A stretch of DNA of 64,000 bases, from assembly GCF_028869115.1 (NCBI RefSeq), contig NZ_CP079800.1, forward strand, positions 2,108,001-2,172,000, written 5' to 3'. Both the position numbers and the translations under genes were made by a program. Origin of the DNA: Pseudemcibacter aquimaris. Lineage in GTDB: Bacteria > Pseudomonadota > Alphaproteobacteria > Sphingomonadales > Emcibacteraceae. This document shows, piece by piece, positions 16,646 to 26,332 of this stretch (positions within the stretch are counted from its first letter, which is position 1; every line of letters starts with the position of its first letter). The notes beneath the pieces are model-generated. The model did not search any database. It was not told the DNA's origin and was given only the letters and a program-made list of their open reading frames with translations.

Positions 16646-18136
16646 CTATTCCATGTCCGCTAATATGAAATCGCGCATTTCGCGGCTCATTTTTTCAAGT
16701 GACGGCTGATGGATATAAATCATATGGCCCACTTCAAAGTAGCTCATTTCAATACGCGACTTATCAAAGCCAAATTGATTGAATGTCATTTCCGCACCGT
16801 GAAATGGTGTCGCCATGTCATAATATCCATTGGCCACATAAATACGCAGGTCTTTATTTTCCGCTTGCCCCTGCGCCAAGTCATCGGCGACATTGGCGTC
16901 GCTACGTTCACCTTGCCAATCCCAACGGCCAATACCACCCAGAATATTATATTTTCTGCGGATACCCTGAACATCAAGTTCATTATGCATATAATGCATT
17001 AACCCTGCCGTATAAGCCGCATCAATCCCCGCCGCCGACGGATCATATGAATATGTTCTGTTGTTGCCGCTTCTTTCATTGATGGTATATCGGCCATCCA
17101 ATCTACCGACCGATTTACGGTCATTACGCATCACTTCAGCGCGGTATAAATCCGGTGAAAACTTCATATCCACATTTTCAAGATATTGCTTACTTAGCCC
17201 CGTATAATCATGAAGTTTTTGAATGATTGCTGCACGTTTTTCCGGTGCAAGTGATGAACCAAGGAAAAGCGCCGGTGCATATTCATTGATTGTGAAATCA
17301 CGAACCTCATCAAGGAATTCTTCGATCGATCCTTTCTTATCCGCAACTAAGTCATGATACCAGCTCGTCGCCGCCATGGTCGGCAGATAAGCAAGATACC
17401 CATCAATATGACTGTCGGCCATATCGCGGCTGTTAAAATCAAGCACCGCTGAAATAAGGATCACACCATTAAAGGCAACATCAGTCCAACCGCCCTCAAG
17501 TTCATTGATGAGTGCTGCTGCACGGGTCGTGCCGTAACTTTCGCCCGCCAGATATTTTGGTGACTGCCAGCGGTTATTTTCCGTCAGCCAACGATATATA
17601 AAGGTACCAACGGATTTCGCATCCTGCGCAACGCCCCATGCATCTTTACCATCAGATTTTCCAAGCGTTCTGGAATATCCAACACCAATCGGGTCAATGA
17701 TTACCATGTCTGACACATCAAGGATTGAAAGTGGATTATCCGCAATATTAAATGGCGCCGCCCCGTCATCTGTCGCATTATCATCCAACACAACACGCTT
17801 TGGCCCAAACACTCCCATATGAAGCCACACGGATGATGAACCCGGCCCACCGTTAAAGATAAATGTAACAGGACGATTTTCACCAGCACCACTATCCGTA
17901 CGAATATATGACACATTCCAGATCATACCCGTGACCTCGTCCGTTTTTTCATCATACATCAATGTTTCTTGTGCCGTTGCCGTATAAGAAACATTTTCAC
18001 CATTGATGCGCATTTGATGTTCTGTCACAAATTTCGCTGGATTTTCCGGTGTCGGTATATTTTTTGGCTCTTCCTGCGCGAACGCCGCAGAAACAATAAA
18101 AATCAAACCAATAAAAATTGAAAATAATTTATTCAT
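16646..18136 (-). CDS. Secreted serine carboxypeptidase, peptidase S10 family
   Basis: A 496-residue protein. The ATG at 18136 is chosen because AAGGGG precedes it and the signal peptide (ending VSAAFAQ) begins there. The S10 hallmarks are NGGPGSSSVWLHMG (oxyanion region), GESYGTTRAA (nucleophile Ser), the catalytic Asp in GYYDMATP and the catalytic His in EVGHMIYIH. S10 enzymes trim C-terminal residues at acidic pH and are widespread in bacteria of this type as periplasmic peptidases. It lies between the NagB-II-type gene and the GCS2-type ligase in one minus-strand run with gaps of about 40 bases or less. Confidence 0.92.
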   Translation of the reverse strand: MNKLFSIFIGLIFIVSAAFAQEEPKNIPTPENPAKFVTEHQMRINGENVSYTATAQETLMYDEKTDEVTGMIWNVSYIRTDSGAGENRPVTFIFNGGPGSSSVWLHMGVFGPKRVVLDDNATDDGAAPFNIADNPLSILDVSDMVIIDPIGVGYSRTLGKSDGKDAWGVAQDAKSVGTFIYRWLTENNRWQSPKYLAGESYGTTRAAALINELEGGWTDVAFNGVILISAVLDFNSRDMADSHIDGYLAYLPTMAATSWYHDLVADKKGSIEEFLDEVRDFTINEYAPALFLGSSLAPEKRAAIIQKLHDYTGLSKQYLENVDMKFSPDLYRAEVMRNDRKSVGRLDGRYTINERSGNNRTYSYDPSAAGIDAAYTAGLMHYMHNELDVQGIRRKYNILGGIGRWDWQGERSDANVADDLAQGQAENKDLRIYVANGYYDMATPFHGAEMTFNQFGFDKSRIEMSYFEVGHMIYIHQPSLEKMSREMRDFILADME

Positions 18137-18175
18137 AATCGCCCCTTTAGAATTTGTTTTAAGTACCATACGGTT

Positions 18176-19204
18176 TTAAATGGTTTCTGTCACTTTCTTT
18201 AAATGTGGTGGCTCATCCGGGTTAAGGCCCCTGTGTCTGGCCAGCTTTTCAATAAATTGATAAAAACTGATTATCAATAATAGTGGATCCGTTGCTGGGT
18301 GCCCCGATGAAACAAAGGCAAGCTTTTCAGCACTACATACTTTTTCCGATGTAATATAACATTGCCCGCCCTGTTCACCCAACATTTGAACGGATTGGAT
18401 CATGGATTTTTCCGAAGCATCTCGCGCGGCAAACGCAATAACTGGAAATTCTTGACCAATAATGGATTTAGGGCCGTGCATGACCTCTGCCGAACTATAT
18501 GATTCAGCGTGTATCTGGCATGTTTCCTTAAATTTCAATGCAGCTTCGTTGGCGATGGCCCATGCTGGTCCACGCCCAAGGCAGTATATTGAACTGTGAC
18601 CATTTAACCCATCCAACAATATATCCCAATTCGTTTGAAATACATCGTTTACCTGTTCTGGCAATTTTTTGATTGCTTCTAATAATTCACGATTATTTTT
18701 CCAATATGCGACAAACAATAATCCAGTAACAACTGAACTAACGAATGTTTTCGTGGCGGCCACGCTTCGTTCATTGCTAGCTTTAATATCAAGAGCATGA
18801 TCACACACATTCGCAAGGGGCGATGTCACATCATTGGTTATGGCAATTGTGCGCGCGTTTCCTTTGCGGGCCATTTCTGTCATGTGGACGATATCAGGAC
18901 TTTGTCCCGATTGCGATATCGACAGGCTTAATGCGCCTGACATATCAAGCTTTGCGCCATAAATGGATGAAATAGATGGGCCAATCGATGCAACAGGAAC
19001 ACCTGCATATAGTTCAATAATATATTTTAAATATGTTGCCGCATGATCAGATGAGCCGCGTGCAATGGTCGTAACATATGGCACATGATGTGCGCCAATA
19101 TTTTCTGCGGCTGTTTTGATACCATTTTCTGAATGTGAGATCAGATTTTCAAGAATATCAGGAATTTCTCTTATTTCCTGTTTCATGAATGTTTGCTTTT
19201 GCAC
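18176..19204 (-). CDS. nagB-II: Double-SIS glucosamine-6-phosphate deaminase, NagB-II type
   Basis: A 342-residue protein with two SIS sugar-phosphate isomerase domains and no glutaminase domain. The first has ARGSSDHAATYLKY and SISQSGQSPDIV, the second GRGPAWAIANEAALKFKE and SSAEVMHGP, and it ends LNPDEPPHLKKVTETI. This matches the Shewanella-type NagB-II deaminases, which convert glucosamine-6-phosphate to fructose-6-phosphate and ammonia, better than GlmS. The start is probably GTG at 19204, with AAGGG six bases upstream; an ATG at 19186 is the alternative. No nagA, nagK or NAG transporter is in the window. It heads a run of peptidase/amide-metabolism genes, which may hint at cell-wall or peptide-linked amino sugar turnover. 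Confidence 0.82.
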   Translation of the reverse strand: MQKQTFMKQEIREIPDILENLISHSENGIKTAAENIGAHHVPYVTTIARGSSDHAATYLKYIIELYAGVPVASIGPSISSIYGAKLDMSGALSLSISQSGQSPDIVHMTEMARKGNARTIAITNDVTSPLANVCDHALDIKASNERSVAATKTFVSSVVTGLLFVAYWKNNRELLEAIKKLPEQVNDVFQTNWDILLDGLNGHSSIYCLGRGPAWAIANEAALKFKETCQIHAESYSSAEVMHGPKSIIGQEFPVIAFAARDASEKSMIQSVQMLGEQGGQCYITSEKVCSAEKLAFVSSGHPATDPLLLIISFYQFIEKLARHRGLNPDEPPHLKKVTETI

Positions 19205-19266
19205 ATTATTCCCTTTTTAATCTTGCTTGATATATTTCTATATCAGATAGGCAAAAAGGCAATCAT

Positions 19267-20418
19267 TTAATCAAGTGTTCTTTGGTACCTGATCATTGCA
19301 AATATGGACACAACCACCATAATGACGCCCAAAGGCCAGAATGAATTTAGCAGATCTGCACCATCCGCCCCCTTAAGCATAACGCCCCGCATCAAACGCA
19401 TAAAATGGGTTGCCGGTAAACATTCACCGATAATCTGTGCCCAGCGCGGCATGCCCAAAAACGGGAATAGAAATCCGGATAGCAAGATTTGCGGTAACAA
19501 TAAAAAGAACGTCATCTGCAATGCCTGCATCTGTGTTTTTGCAATGGTGGAAAAGAAAAAACCAATCAGCAAATTCACGATGATATACATGCTAACGGCG
19601 CTTAATAACACGACATATGACCCGGCCATGGGAATATCAAACACAAATGTCGCAGCCGTCATCACGACGGCCGTTTGTACATATCCAATAATCACATATG
19701 GCGCCACCTTGCCGATCATCATTTCAATGGGCCTTAATGGCATAGCAAGCAGGTTTTCCATGGTCCCGCGTTCCTTTTCACGGGTAATGGCCACCGCCGT
19801 AATCATGGTCATCGTCATGGCAATTATAATACCCAGCAACCCTGGAATAATATTATATTGTGTGATCCCCGCCGGATTATATCGTTTATGCATTATAACA
19901 TCCACCGTGGGTGGCTTATCCGCCAAATGGGATAATGAACCCGATAAATCACGCATGAGCCCAGATTGCACAATCTGTTTCATGGAATTAACCGCCCCTG
20001 ATGAGGCCGATGGATCGGTAGCATCAGCAACCAGCAAAACTTGCGGATTATCGCCACGCACCAAATCTCTTGAAAAATCACCCGGTATCATAAAGATAAA
20101 ATTGACCTTGCCTTCACGCATTAACTGTTCGGCCTCTGCTTCGGTATTCGGTCTATAGGCGATATTCATGAAGGTCGAATTTTCCGCGGCCGTGATGATT
20201 GACCGTGAAAATGTTGATTGATCATGATCAATTAATGCAGCAGGAAGATGCCTTGGATCAGAATTAATCGCAAAACCAAATAAAACAAGCTGCATGATCG
20301 GCACACCAACCATCATGGCAAAAGTCATACGGTCACGCCTCATTTGCACGAATTCTTTTAAAAGAACCGCTTTGATACGCGCAAATGAAAACAATCTTGC
20401 CTTTAGTAATTTCATCAT
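19267..20418 (-). CDS. ABC-2 type efflux permease (YbhS/YhhJ-like)
   Basis: A 383-residue inner membrane protein. One N-terminal helix (about 32-52) is followed by a large periplasmic domain (about 55-190) and five C-terminal helices, the layout of YbhS/YbhR/YhhJ permeases. TREKERGTMENLLAMP (about 213-228) is the usual coupling segment. The start overlaps the ATPase gene by four bases. With the ATPase and HlyD lipoprotein it forms an exporter for drugs, lipids or other hydrophobic compounds. Only one permease gene is present, so it should act as a homodimer. Confidence 0.9.
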   Translation of the reverse strand: MMKLLKARLFSFARIKAVLLKEFVQMRRDRMTFAMMVGVPIMQLVLFGFAINSDPRHLPAALIDHDQSTFSRSIITAAENSTFMNIAYRPNTEAEAEQLMREGKVNFIFMIPGDFSRDLVRGDNPQVLLVADATDPSASSGAVNSMKQIVQSGLMRDLSGSLSHLADKPPTVDVIMHKRYNPAGITQYNIIPGLLGIIIAMTMTMITAVAITREKERGTMENLLAMPLRPIEMMIGKVAPYVIIGYVQTAVVMTAATFVFDIPMAGSYVVLLSAVSMYIIVNLLIGFFFSTIAKTQMQALQMTFFLLLPQILLSGFLFPFLGMPRWAQIIGECLPATHFMRLMRGVMLKGADGADLLNSFWPLGVIMVVVSIFAMIRYQRTLD

Positions 20419-21344
20419 TGGAAATTATCCTCCGATCCACCCATCAGATGAATGAACACCTCTTCAAGGCCGGGTTTACGTTCTTTCCAATTCAGTTTTT
20501 CATCATCGAAATACGGTTTAACTGCATCCTCCAACGCCTGTTTATCAAGGCCACTAATGTGAAGTGCGGTACCAAAACGGGCGATATGTTCAACACCCTT
20601 TACACCATCAAGTTTTTTGGTGAGTGCAGCTAACCCTTTACCCTCGACACGCCAGGTATAAAGACCAACCCGATCAACAAGTTCATCACTTGGTGCATCG
20701 ATTAATTTTTTCCCGTAGGCGATATAGGCGATATAATCACATTGAACTGCTTCATCCATATAATGGGTCGATACAAGAATGGTGACACCTTTATCCGCCA
20801 CATCATGTATGGTGTCCCAAAATTCGCGGCGCGCTTTTGGGTCCACTCCGGCCGTTGGTTCATCCAATAATAATAAATCCGGTTCATGCATCATACAGGC
20901 GGCCAAGGCAAGACGCTGTTTCCAGCCACCGGAAAGTGTTCCTGCAAGCTGATGGGAACGTCCGCTTAAACCCAATTCATCCAACGCTTCATCAACGCGT
21001 GTTTTGCGGTTATCCATTTCATACATACGCGCCACAAATTCCAGATTTTCCCTGATGGTCAGGTCTTCCCATAACGAGAATTTCTGCGTCATATACCCGA
21101 CACGCTTTTTAATGTCTGCGCTTTCTGTAATCACATCGAAACCAAGGCATTTACCCTCACCCTCGTTTGGGACCAAAAGCCCGCAAACCATACGAATTGT
21201 TGTTGTTTTACCGGAACCATTTGGCCCTAAAAACCCGTAAACGGCACCACGTGGCACGGTCAGATCAAAATCATCAACGACTTTTTTATCGCCAAAAACT
21301 TTGGTCAGACCCTTTACATCAATGACAGTTTCAACATTATTCAT
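20415..21344 (-). CDS. ABC transporter ATP-binding protein (YbhF/CcmA-like)
   Basis: A 309-residue ATPase. Walker A is GPNGSGKTTT (about 39-48), the signature LSGGWKQRLALA, Walker B LLLLDEPTAGVD and the switch histidine in VSTHYMDEA. A C-terminal extension after about residue 215 is typical of drug-export ATPases of this group. It overlaps both the permease and the HlyD genes by four bases, so the operon is tightly coupled. The exporter is probably controlled by the TetR regulator at its head. Confidence 0.93.
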   Translation of the reverse strand: MNNVETVIDVKGLTKVFGDKKVVDDFDLTVPRGAVYGFLGPNGSGKTTTIRMVCGLLVPNEGEGKCLGFDVITESADIKKRVGYMTQKFSLWEDLTIRENLEFVARMYEMDNRKTRVDEALDELGLSGRSHQLAGTLSGGWKQRLALAACMMHEPDLLLLDEPTAGVDPKARREFWDTIHDVADKGVTILVSTHYMDEAVQCDYIAYIAYGKKLIDAPSDELVDRVGLYTWRVEGKGLAALTKKLDGVKGVEHIARFGTALHISGLDKQALEDAVKPYFDDEKLNWKERKPGLEEVFIHLMGGSEDNFQ

Positions 21345-22282
21345 TGAAGGTTCACCTTAACCGGTTGACCATTGTGAAAACTTTCTGGGTTTTCCGGCAT
21401 CGCTTCCACCAGATAAACAAGCTTCACCCGTTCTTTTTCAGAAAAAATAACTGGTGGCGTAAATTCTGCCTGATCCGCAATGAATATAATTTCACCACTA
21501 AGTCCGCCTTCGCAATTATCACAAGAGAGTGAAACTTGATTACCAATTTTAACATTACCAAGCATTGGTTCAGGAACAAAAAATCTGATGCGTTTTTGCT
21601 CTGGTGGTAATAACGCGAGCACAGGTTGATTTGGCCCCGCTACTTCGCCAACACGTCTATAAATCGTTTCTATTCTGCCGTTTGATGGTGCAACAACGCC
21701 ACGGTCACGCAATTCCGTTTCCGCACGAACGATTGCAGTTTTCCTTGCATCAAGTTCACGTTCAGCGGCCCTGATCACATCTTCACGTGCAGGAAGCCTT
21801 ACAATATCAAGTCTGCTTTTTGCTTCTGTGTGTCTGGCGCGGCTTGCTTCAAGAACGGCTTGGTCCTGATCTAGTCTGGCCGTTGAAAAAACACCACGTT
21901 CCACAAGATCCTCTGTTCGTTCAAATGTTTGCTGCGCAAGTTTCAAGGCGGCGGCAGCTTCGCGTAAAGTTTCTTCGGCCGCTTGAATTTCTTCTGGGCG
22001 CCCACCTTTTTTAAGGTTTTCAAGATTAGCCGCCGCTGCATCGCTTGCTGCGATCACTTCGGCAAGGGCAGCTTCGGCACGTTCACTATCAACGGCAAAT
22101 AGCATATCGCCTTTTACTACTTGATCCCCTTCTCTTACATTAAGGGTGGTAAGTATCCCGCCTGACCTTGGCGCGAGATTAAGCTGCCTTCCTTCGACAT
22201 ATCCTTGTAAGGCATTATCATTTGTCTGTTCTGAACAAGCCAATACCAATAATGATAAAAATACAGTTGTCATCTTTTTCAT
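21341..22282 (-). CDS. HlyD-family periplasmic adaptor, lipoprotein (YbhG-like)
   Basis: A 313-residue membrane fusion protein. The lipobox LVLAC at residues 12-16 predicts a lipid-anchored protein. A barrel/lipoyl half (about 28-60, GGILTTLNVREGDQVVKGD) is followed by a long coiled-coil hairpin rich in Ala/Glu (about 70-185), then the second lipoyl half and a beta-barrel. This is the adaptor that joins the inner membrane ABC pump to an outer membrane channel. No TolC gene is in the window. GAGGTGAC precedes the ATG, which overlaps the regulator gene by four bases. Confidence 0.9.
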   Translation of the reverse strand: MKKMTTVFLSLLVLACSEQTNDNALQGYVEGRQLNLAPRSGGILTTLNVREGDQVVKGDMLFAVDSERAEAALAEVIAASDAAAANLENLKKGGRPEEIQAAEETLREAAAALKLAQQTFERTEDLVERGVFSTARLDQDQAVLEASRARHTEAKSRLDIVRLPAREDVIRAAERELDARKTAIVRAETELRDRGVVAPSNGRIETIYRRVGEVAGPNQPVLALLPPEQKRIRFFVPEPMLGNVKIGNQVSLSCDNCEGGLSGEIIFIADQAEFTPPVIFSEKERVKLVYLVEAMPENPESFHNGQPVKVNLQ

Positions 22283-22950
22283 AATGTCACCTCTTTTGAC
22301 ACTAATATGCCGTTTAAAAATATATCCAGATGTTCTTCAATGATCACTTTCACTGGAATTTCATTTGTTTTATTTTGATTAAATACACCATTCCAAATGA
22401 CCTGCGTTATGATCACACCCATTAACGTACGAATGGAAACTGGCACATTAACATCCCGAAATTCATTACGTTCAATGCCACGGGTAATAACCGCTGTAAC
22501 CGCTTTCATCACAATTTCCACAATTTCACTGCGGTAATATTCTGCAAGTTCTGGGAAACGTCCGGATTCACCAATGATGATAAGCGGGATTGCCCCCGCC
22601 TGTTCACCGATCATTTGCTCACCCGCAATCAGCAACATTTTTTTAAGCACATCCGCAGCAGGCTCATCGGTACATTCATCACAAACATGTTCTGCGATTT
22701 CTGATAACTTTAATGCAATAGGCAGAATTGATCGCTGAACCAGCGCTTTCAACATTTCTTCTTTACTTTTGAAATATAGATACACTGTGCCTTTGGATAG
22801 CCCGGCATGTTTTGCAATATCCTCTATCCGTGCGCCCTTAAACCCTTTCGTGCGAAACTCAATAAGCGCGCCATCAAGTATATCATCAGGGCGATTTTCC
22901 GGCTTTCTACGCCACTTTGGCTCTACTTCTTGTGTTTGCAACAATTTCAC
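22279..22950 (-). CDS. TetR family repressor of the HlyD/ABC efflux operon
   Basis: A regulator of about 223 residues. The N-terminal TetR helix-turn-helix is clear: RIEDIAKHAGLSKGTVYLYF (about 41-60). The C-terminal ligand domain resembles the TetR_C group found with efflux operons. The start is uncertain: GTG at 22950 is directly after AGGAA, whereas TTG at 22944 has that same sequence at a better distance. Being first in a four-gene overlapping operon, with a 30 bp palindrome 25 bases upstream, it is very probably autoregulatory. Confidence 0.9.
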   Translation of the reverse strand: MKLLQTQEVEPKWRRKPENRPDDILDGALIEFRTKGFKGARIEDIAKHAGLSKGTVYLYFKSKEEMLKALVQRSILPIALKLSEIAEHVCDECTDEPAADVLKKMLLIAGEQMIGEQAGAIPLIIIGESGRFPELAEYYRSEIVEIVMKAVTAVITRGIERNEFRDVNVPVSIRTLMGVIITQVIWNGVFNQNKTNEIPVKVIIEEHLDIFLNGILVSKEVTL

Positions 22951-22974
22951 TTCCTACGAATCTAATTAACTCAC

Positions 22975-23004
22975 AATAAATAAATAACCGGTCATTTATT
23001 TATT
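22975..23004. promoter_or_regulatory. TetR-type operator, 30 bp palindrome
   Basis: A palindrome centred on CCGG between 22989 and 22990. Fifteen-base arms pair with a single mismatch; the core reads ATAACCGGTCAT and the flanks are AAT-rich. GACCGGTC-like cores are common in operators of AcrR-type TetR repressors. It lies immediately upstream of the TetR start, so it is expected to control the efflux operon. Confidence 0.75.
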
Positions 23005-23202
23005 TTCAAGTAAAAATTATTGAGCACTCATGATCTTCCCTTAACAGTTTATTAAAAAAATACCTCTATTACTTAATATGTAAAAATTTAATAAAAGTAG
23101 TTGTGCGGCGTAAAAGTTGAAATGCACAAATAGGGTAAATGGTTTAAATACAAAGACTTCCTGTCGGATATCAAAGCAGACCTATAAGGAATTAATTCGG
23201 GT

Positions 23203-24855
23203 ATGAGTACGAGAGTAAAAACACAAAAATTACTGATCGTTGGTGAGTTGCCGGCCAAATTTAAGTCCGTGGAACTACTTACTCAAGAACTTGATATCGA
23301 AGTATTAACAGCCGAAACCGCAAAAGAAGGCCTTTCTGCAACAAATGAGCATGATTTTTCTTTAATCCTTATTGATATTAAAATGCCAGATATGAATGGC
23401 ATTGATATGATCAAAGCCTTACGCGAAAATCAACAAACCTTAAAAACACCTGTCATCGTCATTACCGAATCTTATGACAATGAGCCTGCCCTTTTAAAAA
23501 GGATTGATCTTGGTGCTGTTGACTTTATTACAAAAGAGATCAACCAACATATCCTGATTTCTAAGATCAAAGTTTTTCTTGAGCTTGATAAAACAAACAG
23601 ACAAATGAAAGATTTGCTTGCAACACTTGAAGAACGCGTCGAGGAAAAAACAAATTCCCTTGAACAAGAATTCGAAGAAAGACAACGCGCTGAAGAAAGA
23701 GTTACAAGATCAGAAAGAAGGCTACGTGCAATTGTGAATACTGCATCCGATGGCATCTTTATGTTTAACGATAGCGGCCTTATCCGCTTTTGGAATGCCG
23801 GTTGTGAAAAAATATTAGGTTATTCAAAAGAAGAAGCACTAGAGCTCGCACTAGAAAACATTATTCCTTACAATAATAATTTTCCCAAAAACAGAACCCT
23901 TTACGAAACATTTAGCCAGAAAAACATTACCCCTTCCCCGGCACTTATTCTAACTGCGAAAGATAAAAAGGGTAATGAAACACAAATCGAATTATCACTA
24001 ACCGGTTGGGAAGCAGAAGCTGGCGGCTGGAACCATGTTGCCGTATTTCGCGATGTTGGCGAACGCATTATATATCAAGAAGCACTCGAAGAAGCCGTAG
24101 CGACTGCGAACGAAGCGAACCTCGCTAAAACGCAATTCCTGGCCAATATGTCACATGAGCTGAGAACACCATTAAATGCCATTATCGGTTTTAGTGAATT
24201 AATCCTGGACCACAGATTAAAATACCCAAAAGCCGAAGAGATCGAAGAAGACATCAATATCATTCACGCATCTGGTAAGCATCTTCTTGCCCTTATCAAC
24301 GAAGTCCTTGATATTTCAAAGGTAGAAGCAGGCAGAATGGAACTTAACATCTGGCCTGTTGATCTTCCTCCGCTTATTAAAACGGCCTGTCAGGTATCTG
24401 ACAACCTGATTAAGGAACGAAATAACGAATTGATCATCAATTGCCCTGAAGATGTAAAGGTTATGAATCTTGATCCTAAAATCATCAAACAAATCCTGAT
24501 GAATTTGATTAACAATGCCGCCAAATTCACCAAAGACGGGACAATTACCGTTAATCTGACACAAGAAAAAAAGATGAACATGTTATGGGCGAAATTTGAT
24601 GTGATCGATACCGGTATCGGAATCAAAAAAGATTCGCTTGATCTTGTGTTCGAACGTTTTTCCCAAGTTGATGACAGCCACACCCGTGAATATCAGGGAA
24701 CAGGGCTTGGCCTTGCGCTTGTTAAGACTTTTGTCGAATTTATGGGCGGCAATATTTCCGTAAAAAGCACATATGGTGAAGGATCAACATTCACAATGGA
24801 AATCCCAGATAGCGAAGCAGCAGGCCTTAAAGAAAGCCAAGATGCCGTCGCGTAA
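23203..24855 (+). CDS. Receiver-PAS-histidine kinase hybrid sensor
   Basis: A 550-residue soluble kinase without membrane helices. Residues 8-125 form a receiver domain with phospho-acceptor Asp58 in LIDIKMPDMNG. The usual acidic pair near residue 14 reads GE instead of DD, and the conserved Lys lies in ITKE, so metal binding may be weakened. A coiled coil (about 127-172) leads to a PAS domain (about 172-285, AIVNTASDGIFMFNDSG). HisKA has MSHELRTPLNAIIGF with His318. The HATPase domain has DTGIGIK and GTGLGLALV. The kinase has no adjacent response regulator and stands alone between the TetR promoter region and a hydrolase gene. Confidence 0.92.
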   Translation: MSTRVKTQKLLIVGELPAKFKSVELLTQELDIEVLTAETAKEGLSATNEHDFSLILIDIKMPDMNGIDMIKALRENQQTLKTPVIVITESYDNEPALLKRIDLGAVDFITKEINQHILISKIKVFLELDKTNRQMKDLLATLEERVEEKTNSLEQEFEERQRAEERVTRSERRLRAIVNTASDGIFMFNDSGLIRFWNAGCEKILGYSKEEALELALENIIPYNNNFPKNRTLYETFSQKNITPSPALILTAKDKKGNETQIELSLTGWEAEAGGWNHVAVFRDVGERIIYQEALEEAVATANEANLAKTQFLANMSHELRTPLNAIIGFSELILDHRLKYPKAEEIEEDINIIHASGKHLLALINEVLDISKVEAGRMELNIWPVDLPPLIKTACQVSDNLIKERNNELIINCPEDVKVMNLDPKIIKQILMNLINNAAKFTKDGTITVNLTQEKKMNMLWAKFDVIDTGIGIKKDSLDLVFERFSQVDDSHTREYQGTGLGLALVKTFVEFMGGNISVKSTYGEGSTFTMEIPDSEAAGLKESQDAVA

Positions 24856-24932
24856 AAACATCTTGTATCAATAGTAAATATCTTTACTCTGTCTCTATAT
24901 TGATTAGCACGTTTAGGACTATACCCAAGAAT

Positions 24933-26324
24933 ATGGCCAAAATAATATCTGCATTTTTTCTATCATTCATATTAATAGCTTGCGAAACCGAGCAACCTTC
25001 ACCTGCAAAACTTGAATTAAAGAAAAAACTTGATGATCTGGTTAATGTACCAGGTGATGCACCAAATGAAATTTCCGGCGTTGAAATGATCCTTATTAAA
25101 AACGGAGAAAATGCTTTTGAACATGCCGCCGGTCTTGCTAGACGCACCCCCAGCGCAGAAGTACCACTTACCAATGATCATAAAGTGCGCATTGCATCCA
25201 TTTCTAAATTTGTCCTTACAACCGCTTTTATGACATTGGTCGAAGAAGGAAAAGTAGGTCTTAATGCTGACATTTCAGAATATCTTGGATTTACATTAAG
25301 AAATCCAAATTATCCCGATACCCCCATTACAATAAAGCAACTAGTAACGCATACATCATCCATCCGTGATGGCGCCTATTATTTCATGGGGCTAACAGAA
25401 GATTTTAAAGATTTCTTTATTCCGGGCGGTGAAAATGATCGCAGCGCAGAACATTATGATAACGGAAATCATTTCGCCAGCGGTGAAAACCGTGGCCCCG
25501 GTGAATATTTCACATATTCAAATCTGAATTTCGGTATTCTTTCCGGTATTATTGAAAATGTAACCGGCACGCGCATGGATCTTTTTGTGAAAGAAAGCCT
25601 TTTTGACAAACTAGGAATCACTTCAAGTTTCAGCGTTTGTACGCTTCATGAAAATAATTTCGCGGCTATGGCAACCCTTTATCGCCGTGGTGAAGGTGGC
25701 GTAACATGGGACCCACAGGGGCCATGGATTGAACAGGTGGATGGTGACCCAATTGGGTGCTATTATGAAAGTGATGCATTCGCGCGCAATGAAACGCCTG
25801 ACCTTTCACCGCTGGAAAATTATGTCCCTGGGAAAAATCCTACATTATTTTCCCCACAAGGGGGGCTTCGTGTTTCATCACGTGACTTGGCAGTAATAAT
25901 GAAAATGTTACTGAATGATGGTGTTCATAACGGTGAACGAATCATTTCCAAAGCATCAATAAATGAAATGATGAAGACCGTATGGAAATATGACCCAATA
26001 ACAAATAATGGTCACACTGGCGGCGAAGCAGCAGAAGGTGATAGCAGTTCAGCTGGCATGATGACCGCATACGGCCTATCCACCCATATTCAGGATTTAA
26101 AAGATTGGGGCTTAACCGAAGATAGTCGCGTACTTTACGGCCATCTTGGAACAGCTTATGGTCTTGAAGGGCAATTCTGGTTTGATCCACTAACAAACGA
26201 TGGCATTATCGTCTTTATTACCGGATCTGGGGATGACCCAAGCAAAGCAAAGGCGACAATTCCACTTCTGGCTATTGAAGAAAGGTTATTGCGCCTAGCC
26301 TTAAAAGGATTGGATGACCTTTGA
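24933..26324 (+). CDS. Beta-lactamase-fold serine hydrolase, lipoprotein
   Basis: A 463-residue protein. The ATG at 24933 opens a lipoprotein signal (FFLSFILIACE, lipobox LIAC); an in-frame TTG at 24900 would add eleven polar residues ahead of it. Motifs are SISK in RIASISKFVLTT, YSN in FTYSNLNFG and HLG in YGHLGTAYG, giving a full class C/esterase-type active site. A roughly 60-residue insertion between the YxN and HxG motifs separates it from typical AmpC. Function is likely an esterase or peptidase in the periplasm. Unlike the paralogue at 12984-14072 this one is lipid-anchored. Confidence 0.87.
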   Translation: MAKIISAFFLSFILIACETEQPSPAKLELKKKLDDLVNVPGDAPNEISGVEMILIKNGENAFEHAAGLARRTPSAEVPLTNDHKVRIASISKFVLTTAFMTLVEEGKVGLNADISEYLGFTLRNPNYPDTPITIKQLVTHTSSIRDGAYYFMGLTEDFKDFFIPGGENDRSAEHYDNGNHFASGENRGPGEYFTYSNLNFGILSGIIENVTGTRMDLFVKESLFDKLGITSSFSVCTLHENNFAAMATLYRRGEGGVTWDPQGPWIEQVDGDPIGCYYESDAFARNETPDLSPLENYVPGKNPTLFSPQGGLRVSSRDLAVIMKMLLNDGVHNGERIISKASINEMMKTVWKYDPITNNGHTGGEAAEGDSSSAGMMTAYGLSTHIQDLKDWGLTEDSRVLYGHLGTAYGLEGQFWFDPLTNDGIIVFITGSGDDPSKAKATIPLLAIEERLLRLALKGLDDL

Positions 26325-26332
26325 TATAAGAA

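Noticed and set aside
19304-20158. Long open frame of 284 codons on the plus strand
   Set aside because: It is antisense to the well-supported ABC-2 permease, has no ribosome binding site and reads as a low-complexity mirror of the membrane helices.
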